From Streptomyces griseorubiginosus (GTDB taxonomy: Bacteria > Actinomycetota > Actinomycetes > Streptomycetales > Streptomycetaceae), in NCBI RefSeq assembly GCF_001514195.1, contig NZ_KQ948738.1, positions 583,207 to 647,206 on the forward strand: a DNA stretch of 64,000 bases. Reading direction: 5' to 3'. The position numbers and the translations under genes were made by a program. Below, piece by piece: positions 8,253 to 16,818 of the stretch (positions are counted from its first letter, which is position 1; each line of letters starts with the position of its first letter). The notes under the pieces were generated by a model that saw only the letters and a list, made by a program, of their open reading frames with translations, did no database searches and was not told the origin of the DNA.

Positions 8253-9262
8253 CCGTCGTCCAGTTGCTGATCGGTCTGGCGACCCTCGTCGTCAACGCGT
8301 TCTTCGTGGGCGCCGAGTTCGCGCTGATCTCGGTGCGGCGCAGCCAGGTCGAGACGTACGCCGAGCAGGGCGACCGGCGGGCGAAGAGCGTGCTGTGGGG
8401 TCTGGAGCACGTCTCCGCGCTGATGGCGGCGGCGCAGCTCGGGATCACGCTGTGCACGCTGGTCCTGGGTGTGGTCGCGGAGCCGGCCATCGCGCATCTG
8501 CTGGAGCCGGTGTTCCACGCGGTGGGCGTGCCGGAGGGCGCGGGGCACGCGGTGTCCTTCGTCATCGCGCTGGCCCTGGCGACCTATCTGCACATGCTGC
8601 TCGGCGAGATGGTCCCGAAGAACATCGCGCTCGCGGAACCGGTGCGCAGCGCACTGATGCTGGGACCGCCGCTGGTCACCCTGGCGCGCGGGCTGCGCCC
8701 GGTGATCTTCGCGATCAACGCCTTCGCCAACGCCCTGCTGAAACTCCTGCGGGTGGAGACGAAGGACGAGGTAACGGCCACCTTCTCGGACGCCGAGCTG
8801 GCCCGGATCGTCCGGGACTCCGGCGAGGCGGGCCTGATCGACGAGCGGGCCCGGGAGCGGCTGCACGACGCGCTGGAACTGGGACGCCGGCCGGTGCGGG
8901 ACGTGGTGATGCCCCTGGAACGGGTCGTGTACGCGCGCGTGGGCGTCACCCCGGAGCAGTTGGAGGCGCTGTCGGCCGAGTCCGGGTTCTCGCGCTTCCC
9001 GGTGGTGGACGAGGGGCGGCGGATCGTCGGCTATCTGCACGTCAAGGACGCGCTGGACGCCTCGCCGCGGGACCTGCCGTTCCCGGTGCGCGACATGCAG
9101 CCGATCGCCCGGATCCGGGAGAGCACGCCCCTGGACGACGTCCTGACCGCGATGCGGCGCAGCCGGACCCATCTGGCGGCGGTCCTGGGCGCGGACGGGC
9201 GGCTGGCGGGCCTGGTGACGATGGAGGACGTGCTGCGGGAGCTGTTCGGCCGGCAGGTGTGA
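8249..9262 (+). CDS. CNNM/CBS-domain membrane protein, short paralogue
   Basis: A 337-residue partner of the preceding gene with the same DUF21 membrane region (GEMVPKNIALAEP) and a CBS pair (about 205-335), but without the C-terminal CorC_HlyC domain. Long-plus-short pairs of this type are common in actinomycetes, and they may form a heteromeric ion-transport complex. The start overlaps the upstream stop (ATGA), implying translational coupling. Confidence 0.9.
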   Translation: MTVVQLLIGLATLVVNAFFVGAEFALISVRRSQVETYAEQGDRRAKSVLWGLEHVSALMAAAQLGITLCTLVLGVVAEPAIAHLLEPVFHAVGVPEGAGHAVSFVIALALATYLHMLLGEMVPKNIALAEPVRSALMLGPPLVTLARGLRPVIFAINAFANALLKLLRVETKDEVTATFSDAELARIVRDSGEAGLIDERARERLHDALELGRRPVRDVVMPLERVVYARVGVTPEQLEALSAESGFSRFPVVDEGRRIVGYLHVKDALDASPRDLPFPVRDMQPIARIRESTPLDDVLTAMRRSRTHLAAVLGADGRLAGLVTMEDVLRELFGRQV

Positions 9263-9331
9263 GCGGCGGCCCTGAGTGACCCCGGGTCGACCGACCGTCG
9301 GGTATGTGCACGGGATACCATTTCTTCCGCC

Positions 9332-10105
9332 ATGCAGACGAATCCCACTTACTCCAGCCTGGTCGCGGTCGGCGACTCCTTCACCGAGGGCATGTCGGAC
9401 CAGCTCCCGGACGGCACCTACCGGGGCTGGGCCGACCTCCTCGCCGGCCGGATGGCCGCCGTCACGCCCGGTTTCCGCTACGCGAACCTCGCGGTGCGCG
9501 GCAAGCTGATCCAGCAGATCGTCGACGAGCAGGTCGACGTGGCCGCGGCGATGCAGGCGGACGTGATCACGCTGGTGGGCGGCCTCAACGACACCTTGCG
9601 GCCCAAGGTCGACATGGTGCGAGTGCGCGACCTGCTGACGGAGGCCGTGGAGCGACTCGCCCCGTCCTGCAAACAGCTGGTGCTGATGCGCAGCCCCGGC
9701 CGCGAGGGGCCGGTCCAGGCGCGTTTCCGGCCGCGTATGGAGGAGCTGTTCACGGTCGTCGACGAGCTCGCCGCCCGGCACGGCGCGGTGGTCGTCGACC
9801 TGTACGGCGCGCCCTCGCTCTCCGACCAGCGCATGTGGGACGTGGACCGGCTGCACCTGACGGCGGAAGGCCACCGCCGCGTCGCCGAAGCCGTGTGGCA
9901 GACCCTCGGCTACGACCCCGAGGACACGGAGTGGCGTACACCGCTGCCGGCCACCGTACCGCCGAAGTGGCTGGCCCGCCGGATCGCGGACGTCCGCTTC
10001 ACCCGGCAGCACCTGCTGCCCTGGATAGGCCGACGCCTGACGGGCCGCTCCTCCGGCGACGGCCTGCCGCCCAAGCGCCCCGACCTGCTGCCCTACGACC
10101 GGTAG
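9332..10105 (+). CDS. SGNH/GDSL-family hydrolase
   Basis: A 257-residue esterase-like protein. Block I is GDSFTEGMSD with the nucleophile Ser16, block III is GGLNDTL, and block V is DVDRLHLTAEGH, supplying the Asp-His pair. No signal peptide is present, so it probably acts in the cytoplasm. The family includes esterases, deacetylases and phospholipases; the substrate is not evident. Only 6 bp separate it from the DUF4326 gene, suggesting cotranscription. No ribosome binding site is visible before the ATG. Confidence 0.88.
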   Translation: MQTNPTYSSLVAVGDSFTEGMSDQLPDGTYRGWADLLAGRMAAVTPGFRYANLAVRGKLIQQIVDEQVDVAAAMQADVITLVGGLNDTLRPKVDMVRVRDLLTEAVERLAPSCKQLVLMRSPGREGPVQARFRPRMEELFTVVDELAARHGAVVVDLYGAPSLSDQRMWDVDRLHLTAEGHRRVAEAVWQTLGYDPEDTEWRTPLPATVPPKWLARRIADVRFTRQHLLPWIGRRLTGRSSGDGLPPKRPDLLPYDR

Positions 10106-10111
10106 GACACC

Positions 10112-10453
10112 GTGCACACGCGCGTGGTCAACGTCCGGGGCCGGCTCCACGAGTACGGCCCCCGGCTGGAACACGCGCCCGCCGACCTCGTCTACGTCGG
10201 CCGCCGCTGGACGATGGGCGGCTGGGACCTGCCGCGACACCCGCTCTACAACCCCTTCGCCTACGACACCCCCACGCGCCGCCGGGACGGCACGCGGGCC
10301 GAGGTGATGGCGAAGTACCGGGCGTATCTGCTGGAGCGGCCGGATCTGCTCGCCCTGGTGCCCGAACTGCGGGGCAGGGCGCTGGCCTGCTGGTGCGCAC
10401 CCGAGCCGTGCCACGCCGGTGTCCTGGCGGAGCTCGCGGAAACGCTCTCGTAG
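10112..10453 (+). CDS. DUF4326 domain protein
   Basis: A 113-residue protein recognisable by VYVGRRWTMGGW near the start of the domain and the C-terminal signature LACWCAPEPCHAGVLAEL, with Cys, Cys and His that could bind a metal. Members are widespread in bacteria and phages and have no established function that I know of. It begins with GTG 6 bp after the SGNH hydrolase. Confidence 0.75.
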   Translation: MHTRVVNVRGRLHEYGPRLEHAPADLVYVGRRWTMGGWDLPRHPLYNPFAYDTPTRRRDGTRAEVMAKYRAYLLERPDLLALVPELRGRALACWCAPEPCHAGVLAELAETLS

Positions 10454-10498
10454 GTTCCGACGAACGGGGCCCCGGCGCTGGCCTGCACGAATCGCCAG

Positions 10499-10504
10499 TA
10501 GAAT
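10499..10504 (+). promoter_or_regulatory. Probable -10 hexamer of a leaderless purB promoter
   Basis: TAGAAT lies 8 nt before the purB GTG and there is no Shine-Dalgarno sequence. No convincing -35 is seen. Transcription starting at or next to the start codon is the likely arrangement. Confidence 0.45.
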
Positions 10505-10512
10505 CCGTACAC

Positions 10513-11952
10513 GTGACTGCTCCCGCCAAGCCCCGCATCCCCAACGTCCTCGCCGGCCGCTACGCCTCCGCCGAGCTCGCCACGCTCTGGTCGCCCGAGC
10601 AGAAGGTGAAGCTGGAGCGTCAGCTCTGGCTCGCCGTGCTGCGGGCGCAGAAGGACCTCGGGATCGAGGTGCCGGAGCAGGCGCTCGCCGACTACGAGCG
10701 GGTCCTGGACACCGTCGACCTGGCCTCGATCGCCGAGCGCGAGAAGGTCACGCGGCACGACGTGAAGGCGCGGATCGAGGAGTTCAACGACCTCGCCGGG
10801 CACGAGCAGGTCCACAAGGGCATGACCTCCCGCGACCTCACGGAGAACGTCGAGCAGCTCCAGATCCGGCTCTCCCTGGAGCTGATCCGCGACCGCGCGG
10901 TGGCCGTCCTGGCCCGTCTGGGCAAGCTCGCGGGCGAGTACGGCGAGCTTGTCATGGCCGGCCGCTCGCACAACGTGGCCGCGCAGGCCACCACCCTCGG
11001 CAAGCGTTTCGCGACCGCGGCCGACGAGCTGCTCGTGGCCTACGCGCGCGTGGAGGAGCTGCTCGGCCGCTATCCGCTGCGCGGCATCAAGGGCCCGGTC
11101 GGCACCGCGCAGGACATGCTGGACCTGCTGGGCGGGGACGCCGCGAAGCTGGCCGAGCTGGAGGACCGGATCGCCGGTCACCTGGGCTTCTCGCAGGCCT
11201 TCACCTCGGTCGGCCAGGTGTACCCGCGCTCGCTGGACTACGAGGTCGTCACCGCGCTGGTGCAGCTGGCGGCGGCCCCCTCCTCGCTCGCCAAGACGAT
11301 CCGGCTGATGGCCGGGCACGAGCTGGTCACCGAGGGCTTCAAGCCGGGCCAGGTCGGCTCCTCCGCGATGCCGCACAAGATGAACACGCGGTCCTGCGAG
11401 CGCGTCAACGGCCTCATGGTCATCCTGCGCGGCTACGCCTCGATGACCGGCGAGCTGGCGGGCGACCAGTGGAACGAGGGCGACGTGTCCTGCTCGGTGG
11501 TGCGCCGGGTCGCGCTGCCGGACGCGTTCTTCGCGCTCGACGGCCTGCTGGAGACCTTCCTGACCGTGCTCGACGAGTTCGGCGCCTTCCCGGCCGTCGT
11601 GGCCCGTGAGCTGGACCGCTACCTGCCGTTCCTCGCCACCACCAAGGTACTGATGGGCGCGGTGCGCGCGGGCGTCGGGCGTGAGGTCGCGCACGAGGCG
11701 ATCAAGGAGAACGCCGTCGCCTCCGCGCTCGCGATGCGCGAGCAGGGTGCCGAGCGCAACGAACTCCTCGACAAGCTGGCCGCCGACGAGCGCATCCCGC
11801 TCGACCGCGCCCAGCTCGACGAGCTGATGGCCGACAAGCTGTCCTTCACGGGTGCCGCGGCCGACCAGGTCGCCGTCGTGGTCGGCCGGATCGAGGAGAT
11901 CGTCAAGCAGCACCCGGCCGCCGCGGGCTACACGCCGGGGGCGATCCTCTGA
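10513..11952 (+). CDS. purB: Adenylosuccinate lyase
   Basis: A 479-residue enzyme of purine synthesis. It splits SAICAR to AICAR plus fumarate, and adenylosuccinate to AMP plus fumarate. The fumarase/aspartase superfamily signature GSSAMPHKMN is at about 282-291, and the motifs TSRDLTENVEQ and GRSHNVAAQ match active-site regions of PurB. The sequence is near to Streptomyces PurB proteins as I remember them. The GTG start gives VTAPAKPRIPNVLAGRY, which matches the family N-terminus. It is a housekeeping gene followed at 5 bp by a DNA glycosylase, probably in one transcript. Confidence 0.97.
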   Translation: MTAPAKPRIPNVLAGRYASAELATLWSPEQKVKLERQLWLAVLRAQKDLGIEVPEQALADYERVLDTVDLASIAEREKVTRHDVKARIEEFNDLAGHEQVHKGMTSRDLTENVEQLQIRLSLELIRDRAVAVLARLGKLAGEYGELVMAGRSHNVAAQATTLGKRFATAADELLVAYARVEELLGRYPLRGIKGPVGTAQDMLDLLGGDAAKLAELEDRIAGHLGFSQAFTSVGQVYPRSLDYEVVTALVQLAAAPSSLAKTIRLMAGHELVTEGFKPGQVGSSAMPHKMNTRSCERVNGLMVILRGYASMTGELAGDQWNEGDVSCSVVRRVALPDAFFALDGLLETFLTVLDEFGAFPAVVARELDRYLPFLATTKVLMGAVRAGVGREVAHEAIKENAVASALAMREQGAERNELLDKLAADERIPLDRAQLDELMADKLSFTGAAADQVAVVVGRIEEIVKQHPAAAGYTPGAIL

Positions 11953-11957
11953 CCCGG

Positions 11958-12497
11958 TTGACCCCCGCGGACCTGGAGGCCGCCCGCGACCGGCTCGTGC
12001 CGGATGTCGTCGCGGACGGCCTCCGTGTTCTGTTCTGCGGCATCAATCCCGGGCTGATGACGGCGGCCACGGGCCATCACTTCGCCCGGCCCGGAAACCG
12101 GTTCTGGCCGGTACTGCATCTGTCCGGGTTCACCCCGAGGCTCCTGAAGCCTTCGGAGCAGGGCGAGTTGCTGTCGTACGGGCTCGGCATCACCAATGTC
12201 GTGGCCCGGGCGTCGGCGCGGGCGGACGAGCTGACCGCCGAGGAGTACCGCGAGGGCGGGCGGCTGCTGGCGGAGAAGGTGGCCCGGTTGAAGCCGCGGT
12301 GGCTGGCCGTGGTGGGGGTGACCGCCTATCGCGCCGCTTTCGACGACCGCAAGGCACAGGTCGGGCCGCAGGAACGGACCATCGGCGACACACGCCTGTG
12401 GGTGCTGCCCAACCCGAGCGGCCTCAACGCGCACTGGACGGCGGCGACGATGGCGGAGGAGTTCGCCCGGCTGCGGGTGGCGGCGGAGCAGGGCTGA
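11958..12497 (+). CDS. mug: G/U mismatch-specific uracil-DNA glycosylase (Mug)
   Basis: A 179-residue base-excision repair enzyme that removes uracil or ethenocytosine opposite guanine. Motif A is FCGINPG, with the Mug/TDG-type asparagine, and motif B is LPNPSGLNAH. The length matches E. coli Mug (168). The reading frame opens at a TTG 5 bp after purB, giving MTPADLEAAR. No other good start is present, and coupling with purB is likely. Confidence 0.9.
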   Translation: MTPADLEAARDRLVPDVVADGLRVLFCGINPGLMTAATGHHFARPGNRFWPVLHLSGFTPRLLKPSEQGELLSYGLGITNVVARASARADELTAEEYREGGRLLAEKVARLKPRWLAVVGVTAYRAAFDDRKAQVGPQERTIGDTRLWVLPNPSGLNAHWTAATMAEEFARLRVAAEQG

Positions 12498-12535
12498 GGG
12501 CCTGTTCTTGTAGCGCGATGGGGCCCTCGCGCAGG

Positions 12536-12982
12536 TCACACCGGGTCGATGTCCGAGGCCACGGCGAGGACATGGACCTCGTCGGCCTCGTCCCGGTAGC
12601 CCACGCCGAGGGCGATCCAGCGGTCCGAGCCGGGCGGCTGCCAGAGGTCGAGGTCGTCCGTCACGATGCTCGTCGTGAACCAGGGCTCGGGTATCTCCTC
12701 GCCCCGGTCGAGCCGCACCTTGAGCGTGGCCATGCCCCAGGGCAGCTGTTGTCTTCCCCAGCGGTCGTCCAACTCCTGGCCTATGCGGCTCTTGAGGGCG
12801 TAGAAGTCCTCCACGATCGCCATGCGTGGCCCCGCGTCGCCGTCCCGCGTCCCGTGGCTCACCTCTAACGACTCGATGCGGTAACCGGGCCCCGACAGGT
12901 ACACGCCCGACCCGCCGTCCGCCGCGGTCAGGTCGCGGGCGCACAGCGAGTCGATGGCGGCGAGGTACTTCGCGCTGTCCAT
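12536..12982 (-). CDS. Uncharacterised small protein
   Basis: A 148-residue soluble protein I do not recognise. It is mixed alpha/beta with no signal peptide or membrane segment, and has an aromatic-rich C-terminal half (DDLDLWQPPGSDRWIALGVGYR). The start at 12982 (MDSAKYLAAIDSL) is chosen because the residues look like a true helix start; an in-frame ATG at 13012 would add ten residues. It lies between the convergent mug gene and the ABC permease, transcribed in the same direction as the permease. Confidence 0.65.
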   Translation of the reverse strand: MDSAKYLAAIDSLCARDLTAADGGSGVYLSGPGYRIESLEVSHGTRDGDAGPRMAIVEDFYALKSRIGQELDDRWGRQQLPWGMATLKVRLDRGEEIPEPWFTTSIVTDDLDLWQPPGSDRWIALGVGYRDEADEVHVLAVASDIDPV

Positions 12983-13040
12983 GTGATCCAGTAAACCGGC
13001 CGCCACTGACATTTGGCGGGGCGTCAGGCGATCCGCGGGG

Positions 13041-13766
13041 TCAGGCGTCCCGGTGCCGCACGCTCCAGGCCCCCGCGGCCAGGGCGGCGGCCGCCCAGGC
13101 AGCCGTCACGGCGAGTCCGGTCCACGGTCCCAGAGGTCCGTCGTACGACTCGTACAGAACGATCTGGCCCGCCCGGTCCGGCATGAAGTCGGTGGCGCCG
13201 CCGGCCACGTCCCCGATCACGAACGAGACGATCAGGACGAACGGGATCAGGAGCGAGAGCGCCCCCACCCCACTGCGCAGCAGCGCCGCGAGACCGGCCG
13301 CCAGGAGCGCCATCAGGGTGAGGTAGATCCCGCAGCCGACGACACCGCGCACCTGTTCAGCGAGGCTGAGCCCACTCGCCGCGTCGCCGAGACCGGCACG
13401 TGCCACGACGAGCGCGGCGACGGCGGTGACCAGGCCGACCACGAGCGTGGGTACGGCGATGGCCGTGACCTTCGCCGCGAACCAGCGCCCGCGCCGCGGT
13501 ACCGCGGCCAGGGACGTCCGGAGCCCACCCCCGTGGAACTCCGAGGACACCGCCATGGCGCCGAAGCACATGGCCGCGATCTGGCCCGGCGCGACCCCGG
13601 AGAGTGCCATGAACAGCGGGTCGGACTCGGGGTCGGAGGTCTCTGAGACACCGGCGAGCGCGGAGAACGCGGTGGTCGCGGCGAACAGGGCGAGCAGGGC
13701 GCCGAGGAGCGAGCGGAGGGTACGGATCTTCAGCCACTCGGAGTGGAGGACGGGGGCGAAGGGCAT
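13041..13766 (-). CDS. ABC-2 type transporter permease
   Basis: A 241-residue membrane protein. The N-terminal VLHSEWLKIRTLRS is the classic opening of ABC-2/BcrB-type permeases, followed by about six hydrophobic segments (near 20-40, 60-80, 105-125, 145-170, 175-200 and 215-235). It pairs with the ATPase whose stop lies one base upstream. This class typically gives resistance to peptide antibiotics or exports lantibiotics. The opposing two-component system may control it. Confidence 0.85.
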   Translation of the reverse strand: MPFAPVLHSEWLKIRTLRSLLGALLALFAATTAFSALAGVSETSDPESDPLFMALSGVAPGQIAAMCFGAMAVSSEFHGGGLRTSLAAVPRRGRWFAAKVTAIAVPTLVVGLVTAVAALVVARAGLGDAASGLSLAEQVRGVVGCGIYLTLMALLAAGLAALLRSGVGALSLLIPFVLIVSFVIGDVAGGATDFMPDRAGQIVLYESYDGPLGPWTGLAVTAAWAAAALAAGAWSVRHRDA

Positions 13767-13767
13767 G

Positions 13768-14688
13768 TCAGGCCTCCTGGGGGTGTGCGGTGAACTCGGT
13801 CTCGGTGGAGGTCAGGTCGAGATAGGCCTGCTCCAGGGTGGCTTCCTCCGCGGCCAGTTCGAGGAGGGGGACGCCCGCGGCGGAGACGATGGAGCCGATC
13901 TCGTCCACGCGTGCGTGCCGCACCGTCCAGTGCCCGTCCTCGTGCTCCACGGCGTCATGACCGTGCGGGGCGAGGGCGCTCTTGAGCGCGGTGGGGTCGG
14001 TGGTGCGGATGCGGACGCCGGGCTGCACGCGTGCGTGGATGAACTCCCGCATGGGTGTGTCGGCGAGCAGGCGTCCCCGGCCCAGGACGACGAGATGGTC
14101 GGCGAAGGACGCGGTCTCGTTCATGAGGTGGCTGGAGACCAGGACCGTGCGTCCCTCGCCGGCGAGTCGGCGCAGCAGCCCACGGATCCAGATGATGCCT
14201 TCGGGGTCGAGTCCGTTCGAGGGCTCGTCGAGCAGGACCACCGGGGGGTCGCCGAGCAGGGCGGCCGCGATGCCGAGCCGCTGCCGCATGCCCAGGGAGT
14301 ACGTCCGCACCCGGCGCCGGGCCACCGATGCCAGCCCCGTCGCCTCCAGCACCTCGTCGACCCGGCGGCCGGGGATGCGGTTGCTCGCGGCCAGCGTGCG
14401 CAGATGGTCGCGGCCGGTGCGGGAGCCGTGCGCGGCCTGCGCGTCGAGCAACGCACCCACATGGCGCAGGGGTTCGGCGAGAGCGGTGTAGGGACGTCCG
14501 CCGATCGTCGCCGTGCCGGAGGTGGGCCGGTCGAGGCCGAGGACGAGCCGCATGGTGGTGGACTTTCCGGCGCCGTTGGGGCCGAGGAAGCCGGTGACAC
14601 GACCCGGCAGAACCCGGAAGGTGAGGTCGTCCACGGCGCGTCGGGTGCCGAACTCCTTGGTGAGGGACTGGACTTCGATGCTGGTCAT
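13768..14688 (-). CDS. ABC transporter ATPase, BcrA type
   Basis: A 306-residue ATPase with Walker A GPNGAGKST (about 37-45), the signature region YSLGMRQRLGIA (a variant of LSGGQ that is normal in BcrA/CcmA-like drug exporters), and Walker B VVLLDEPSNGLDP. The C-terminal 90 residues are the accessory domain usual for this group. GAGG lies 8 nt before the ATG at 14688. It is divergent from the histidine kinase, with a 108-bp shared regulatory region. Confidence 0.92.
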   Translation of the reverse strand: MTSIEVQSLTKEFGTRRAVDDLTFRVLPGRVTGFLGPNGAGKSTTMRLVLGLDRPTSGTATIGGRPYTALAEPLRHVGALLDAQAAHGSRTGRDHLRTLAASNRIPGRRVDEVLEATGLASVARRRVRTYSLGMRQRLGIAAALLGDPPVVLLDEPSNGLDPEGIIWIRGLLRRLAGEGRTVLVSSHLMNETASFADHLVVLGRGRLLADTPMREFIHARVQPGVRIRTTDPTALKSALAPHGHDAVEHEDGHWTVRHARVDEIGSIVSAAGVPLLELAAEEATLEQAYLDLTSTETEFTAHPQEA

Positions 14689-14744
14689 GGCCACAGCCTC
14701 GCCGGTGGCGCGGGGCCGGGGCCTCCCCCGCGCGTGGAGATCGT

Positions 14745-14762
14745 CTCCCCCGTGCGGGGGAG
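14745..14762. promoter_or_regulatory. Perfect GC palindrome between ABC and two-component genes
   Basis: CTCCCCCG, TG, CGGGGGAG forms an exact inverted repeat in the 108-bp divergent intergenic region. It could be an operator or a transcript hairpin. CTCCCCCG-type repeats are also common noncoding filler in Streptomyces, which lowers its specificity. Confidence 0.4.
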
Positions 14763-14796
14763 GGCCGCTGTCGGTGGCGGCTGGCACGATGACGGC

Positions 14797-15966
14797 ATGG
14801 TCCGCTTGCTGCGCCCGTTCGGCCGGGCGGTGACGTACACACGGTGGCTGCATCTGTTCATCGCCACCGTGTGGCCGGCCATGTGGATGTTCGTCGAGGA
14901 GGCGTGGTGGACCTGGCTGGTGGCGGCGGCGACACTGGCCCCGGCCGCCCTGGTGCCCGCGATGCGCACGGCGGAGGGATTGCAGGCCAGGCTGCTGCTG
15001 ACGGGACATCGGCACGACAGCGAGAGCAGTGCCGTCGTCGTCGCGCCGTCCGCGTCCTGGGGCGACCGGGGCCGGCTCGCGCTGTGGCTGGAGGCGCGGC
15101 TGCTGCTCGGCTTCTCGACGGCGTGGCTCTCCGTCCAGTTGCTGATCACCACGGTGGACCTGGTGGCGTCGGCGTTCGGGCGGGACGTGGACGAAGGCGT
15201 GCTCGTCCTGCTCGACGGCCACCGGTGGTGGCACATCCTGCTCGCGCCGCTCTCCCTGGCCGCGCTGGCGGCGACCGTGGTCGGCGCGGGCCGTCTCGTC
15301 ACCGCGCTCGCGCTGCGGCTGCTCGGCCCCTCGCCCGCCGACCGTTTCGCCGCTCTGGAGGAGCGCACCGAGCAACTCCTGGAGCGCACCCGCATCGCCC
15401 GCGAGCTGCACGACTCCATCGGGCACGCGCTGACCGTCGCCGTGGTCCAGGCGGGGGCGGCCCGTGCGGCGGGCGACCCCGACTTCACCGAGCGCGCCCT
15501 GAACGCCATCGAGGAGACCGGGCGGGCCGCGCTGGAGGACCTGGAGCGGGTGCTGGGCGTCCTGCGCGAGTCCGGGGGCCCGGTGAGCGGCCGTCCGACG
15601 CTGGCCGAGTCGGACCGGCTCCTGGAGTCCGCCCGCGCGTCGGGGGCGAAGGTGGACGCCGAGTTCAGCGGGCCGCTGGACACCGTGCCGGGCCCGGTCT
15701 CGCGCGAGGGCTACCGCATCCTCCAGGAGTCGCTGACCAACGTGCTGCGGCACGCGGGGGCCGTCCCGGTCCGGGTCCGCGTCGAGGTCTCGCGGGAGAC
15801 ACTCGCCCTCGAAGTCCGCAATCCCGCCCCGGGGGGCGTTCCCGGCCCGGGCCGGGGCAGCGGCCTGCGGGGCATACGCGAGCGCGCGGCCCTGCTCGGT
15901 GGCCGCGCGCACACCGGCCCCGACCAGGGCGACTGGCAGGTGCACGCCGAGCTGCCGTTGCGCTGA
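14797..15966 (+). CDS. Sensor histidine kinase, HisKA_3/NarL-type
   Basis: A 389-residue kinase. About four membrane segments lie in residues 20-175, with no large outside domain, so the signal is probably sensed in or at the membrane. The dimerisation box RIARELHDSIGHAL places the phosphorylated histidine at 205. The C-terminal ATPase domain ends with GSGLRGIRERAALLGG. Its partner response regulator starts 14 bp downstream. Divergence from the BcrAB-type ABC genes suggests that transporter as the target, as in antibiotic-sensing systems. Confidence 0.93.
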   Translation: MVRLLRPFGRAVTYTRWLHLFIATVWPAMWMFVEEAWWTWLVAAATLAPAALVPAMRTAEGLQARLLLTGHRHDSESSAVVVAPSASWGDRGRLALWLEARLLLGFSTAWLSVQLLITTVDLVASAFGRDVDEGVLVLLDGHRWWHILLAPLSLAALAATVVGAGRLVTALALRLLGPSPADRFAALEERTEQLLERTRIARELHDSIGHALTVAVVQAGAARAAGDPDFTERALNAIEETGRAALEDLERVLGVLRESGGPVSGRPTLAESDRLLESARASGAKVDAEFSGPLDTVPGPVSREGYRILQESLTNVLRHAGAVPVRVRVEVSRETLALEVRNPAPGGVPGPGRGSGLRGIRERAALLGGRAHTGPDQGDWQVHAELPLR

Positions 15967-15980
15967 TCTAGGCTGACCCG

Positions 15981-16649
15981 ATGCCGGTCACCGTTCTCCT
16001 CGTCGACGACGAACCCCTCGTACGCGCCGGTCTGCGGGCCGTGCTGGAGGCCCAGCCCGACATCGAGGTGGTCGGTGAGGCGGCGGACGGGGCGGCGGTG
16101 ATCCCCCTCGTACGGCGACTGCGGCCCGACGTGGTCGCCATGGACGTACGGATGCCGCTGCTGGACGGGATCGAGGCCACGCGCGCGGTGCTGCGGACGG
16201 TGGATCGGCCGCCGAAGATCCTCGTGGTGACGACGTTCGAGAACGACGAGTACGTGTACGAGGCGCTGCGGGCCGGTGCCGACGGGTTCCTGCTGAAGCG
16301 GGCCCGGCCGGCCGAGATCGTGCACGCGGTGCGGCTGATCGCCGAGGGCGAGTCCCTGCTGTTCCCGGCGTCCGTACGGCAGCTCGCCGCCCGGTACGGC
16401 GAGGGCGAGGGCGAGGGCAATCTGGCGGCCCGCGCGGCGATGGAGCGGGCCCGGCTGACCGACCGGGAGGCGGAGGTGCTGAGGCTGATGGCGCGCGGAC
16501 TGTCGAACGCGGAGATCGCCGAGCGGCTGGTCGTCGGCACGGAGACCGTGAAGTCGCATGTGAGCGGGGTGCTGGCGAAGCTGGGGGCGCGGGATCGCAC
16601 GCAGGCCGTGATCGCGGCGTACGAATCGGGGTTCGTCGCGCCGGGGTGA
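15981..16649 (+). CDS. LuxR/NarL-family response regulator
   Basis: A 222-residue regulator. The receiver domain has acidic residues at 9-10, the phosphoacceptor Asp55 in VAMDVRMP, and the conserved lysine in FLLKRA. A LuxR-type DNA-binding domain occupies about 155-215 (LTDREAEVLRLMARGLSNAEIAERL). It is the partner of the kinase just upstream. A TAGGCT hexamer ends 6 nt before the ATG, so an additional leaderless transcript is possible. Confidence 0.95.
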   Translation: MPVTVLLVDDEPLVRAGLRAVLEAQPDIEVVGEAADGAAVIPLVRRLRPDVVAMDVRMPLLDGIEATRAVLRTVDRPPKILVVTTFENDEYVYEALRAGADGFLLKRARPAEIVHAVRLIAEGESLLFPASVRQLAARYGEGEGEGNLAARAAMERARLTDREAEVLRLMARGLSNAEIAERLVVGTETVKSHVSGVLAKLGARDRTQAVIAAYESGFVAPG

Positions 16650-16818
16650 CCACGGGTCGGGAGGGGGCTCCGCCGGGGATCGAGAGCGGGCTCCGCCGGG
16701 GTGTGCGACCCGGCCACGGACCGCGTCGCGGACGAGAAACGGCCGAGCGCCCGGCGCAACCTCGCACAGCGACCTGTACGATCCGCCCCAACACGCGCAC
16801 GAGCTGGGAGGACGGACG

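Noticed and set aside
10261..11913. Minus-strand frame of 550 residues
   Set aside because: It is the mirror of purB, which has clear family motifs on the plus strand.
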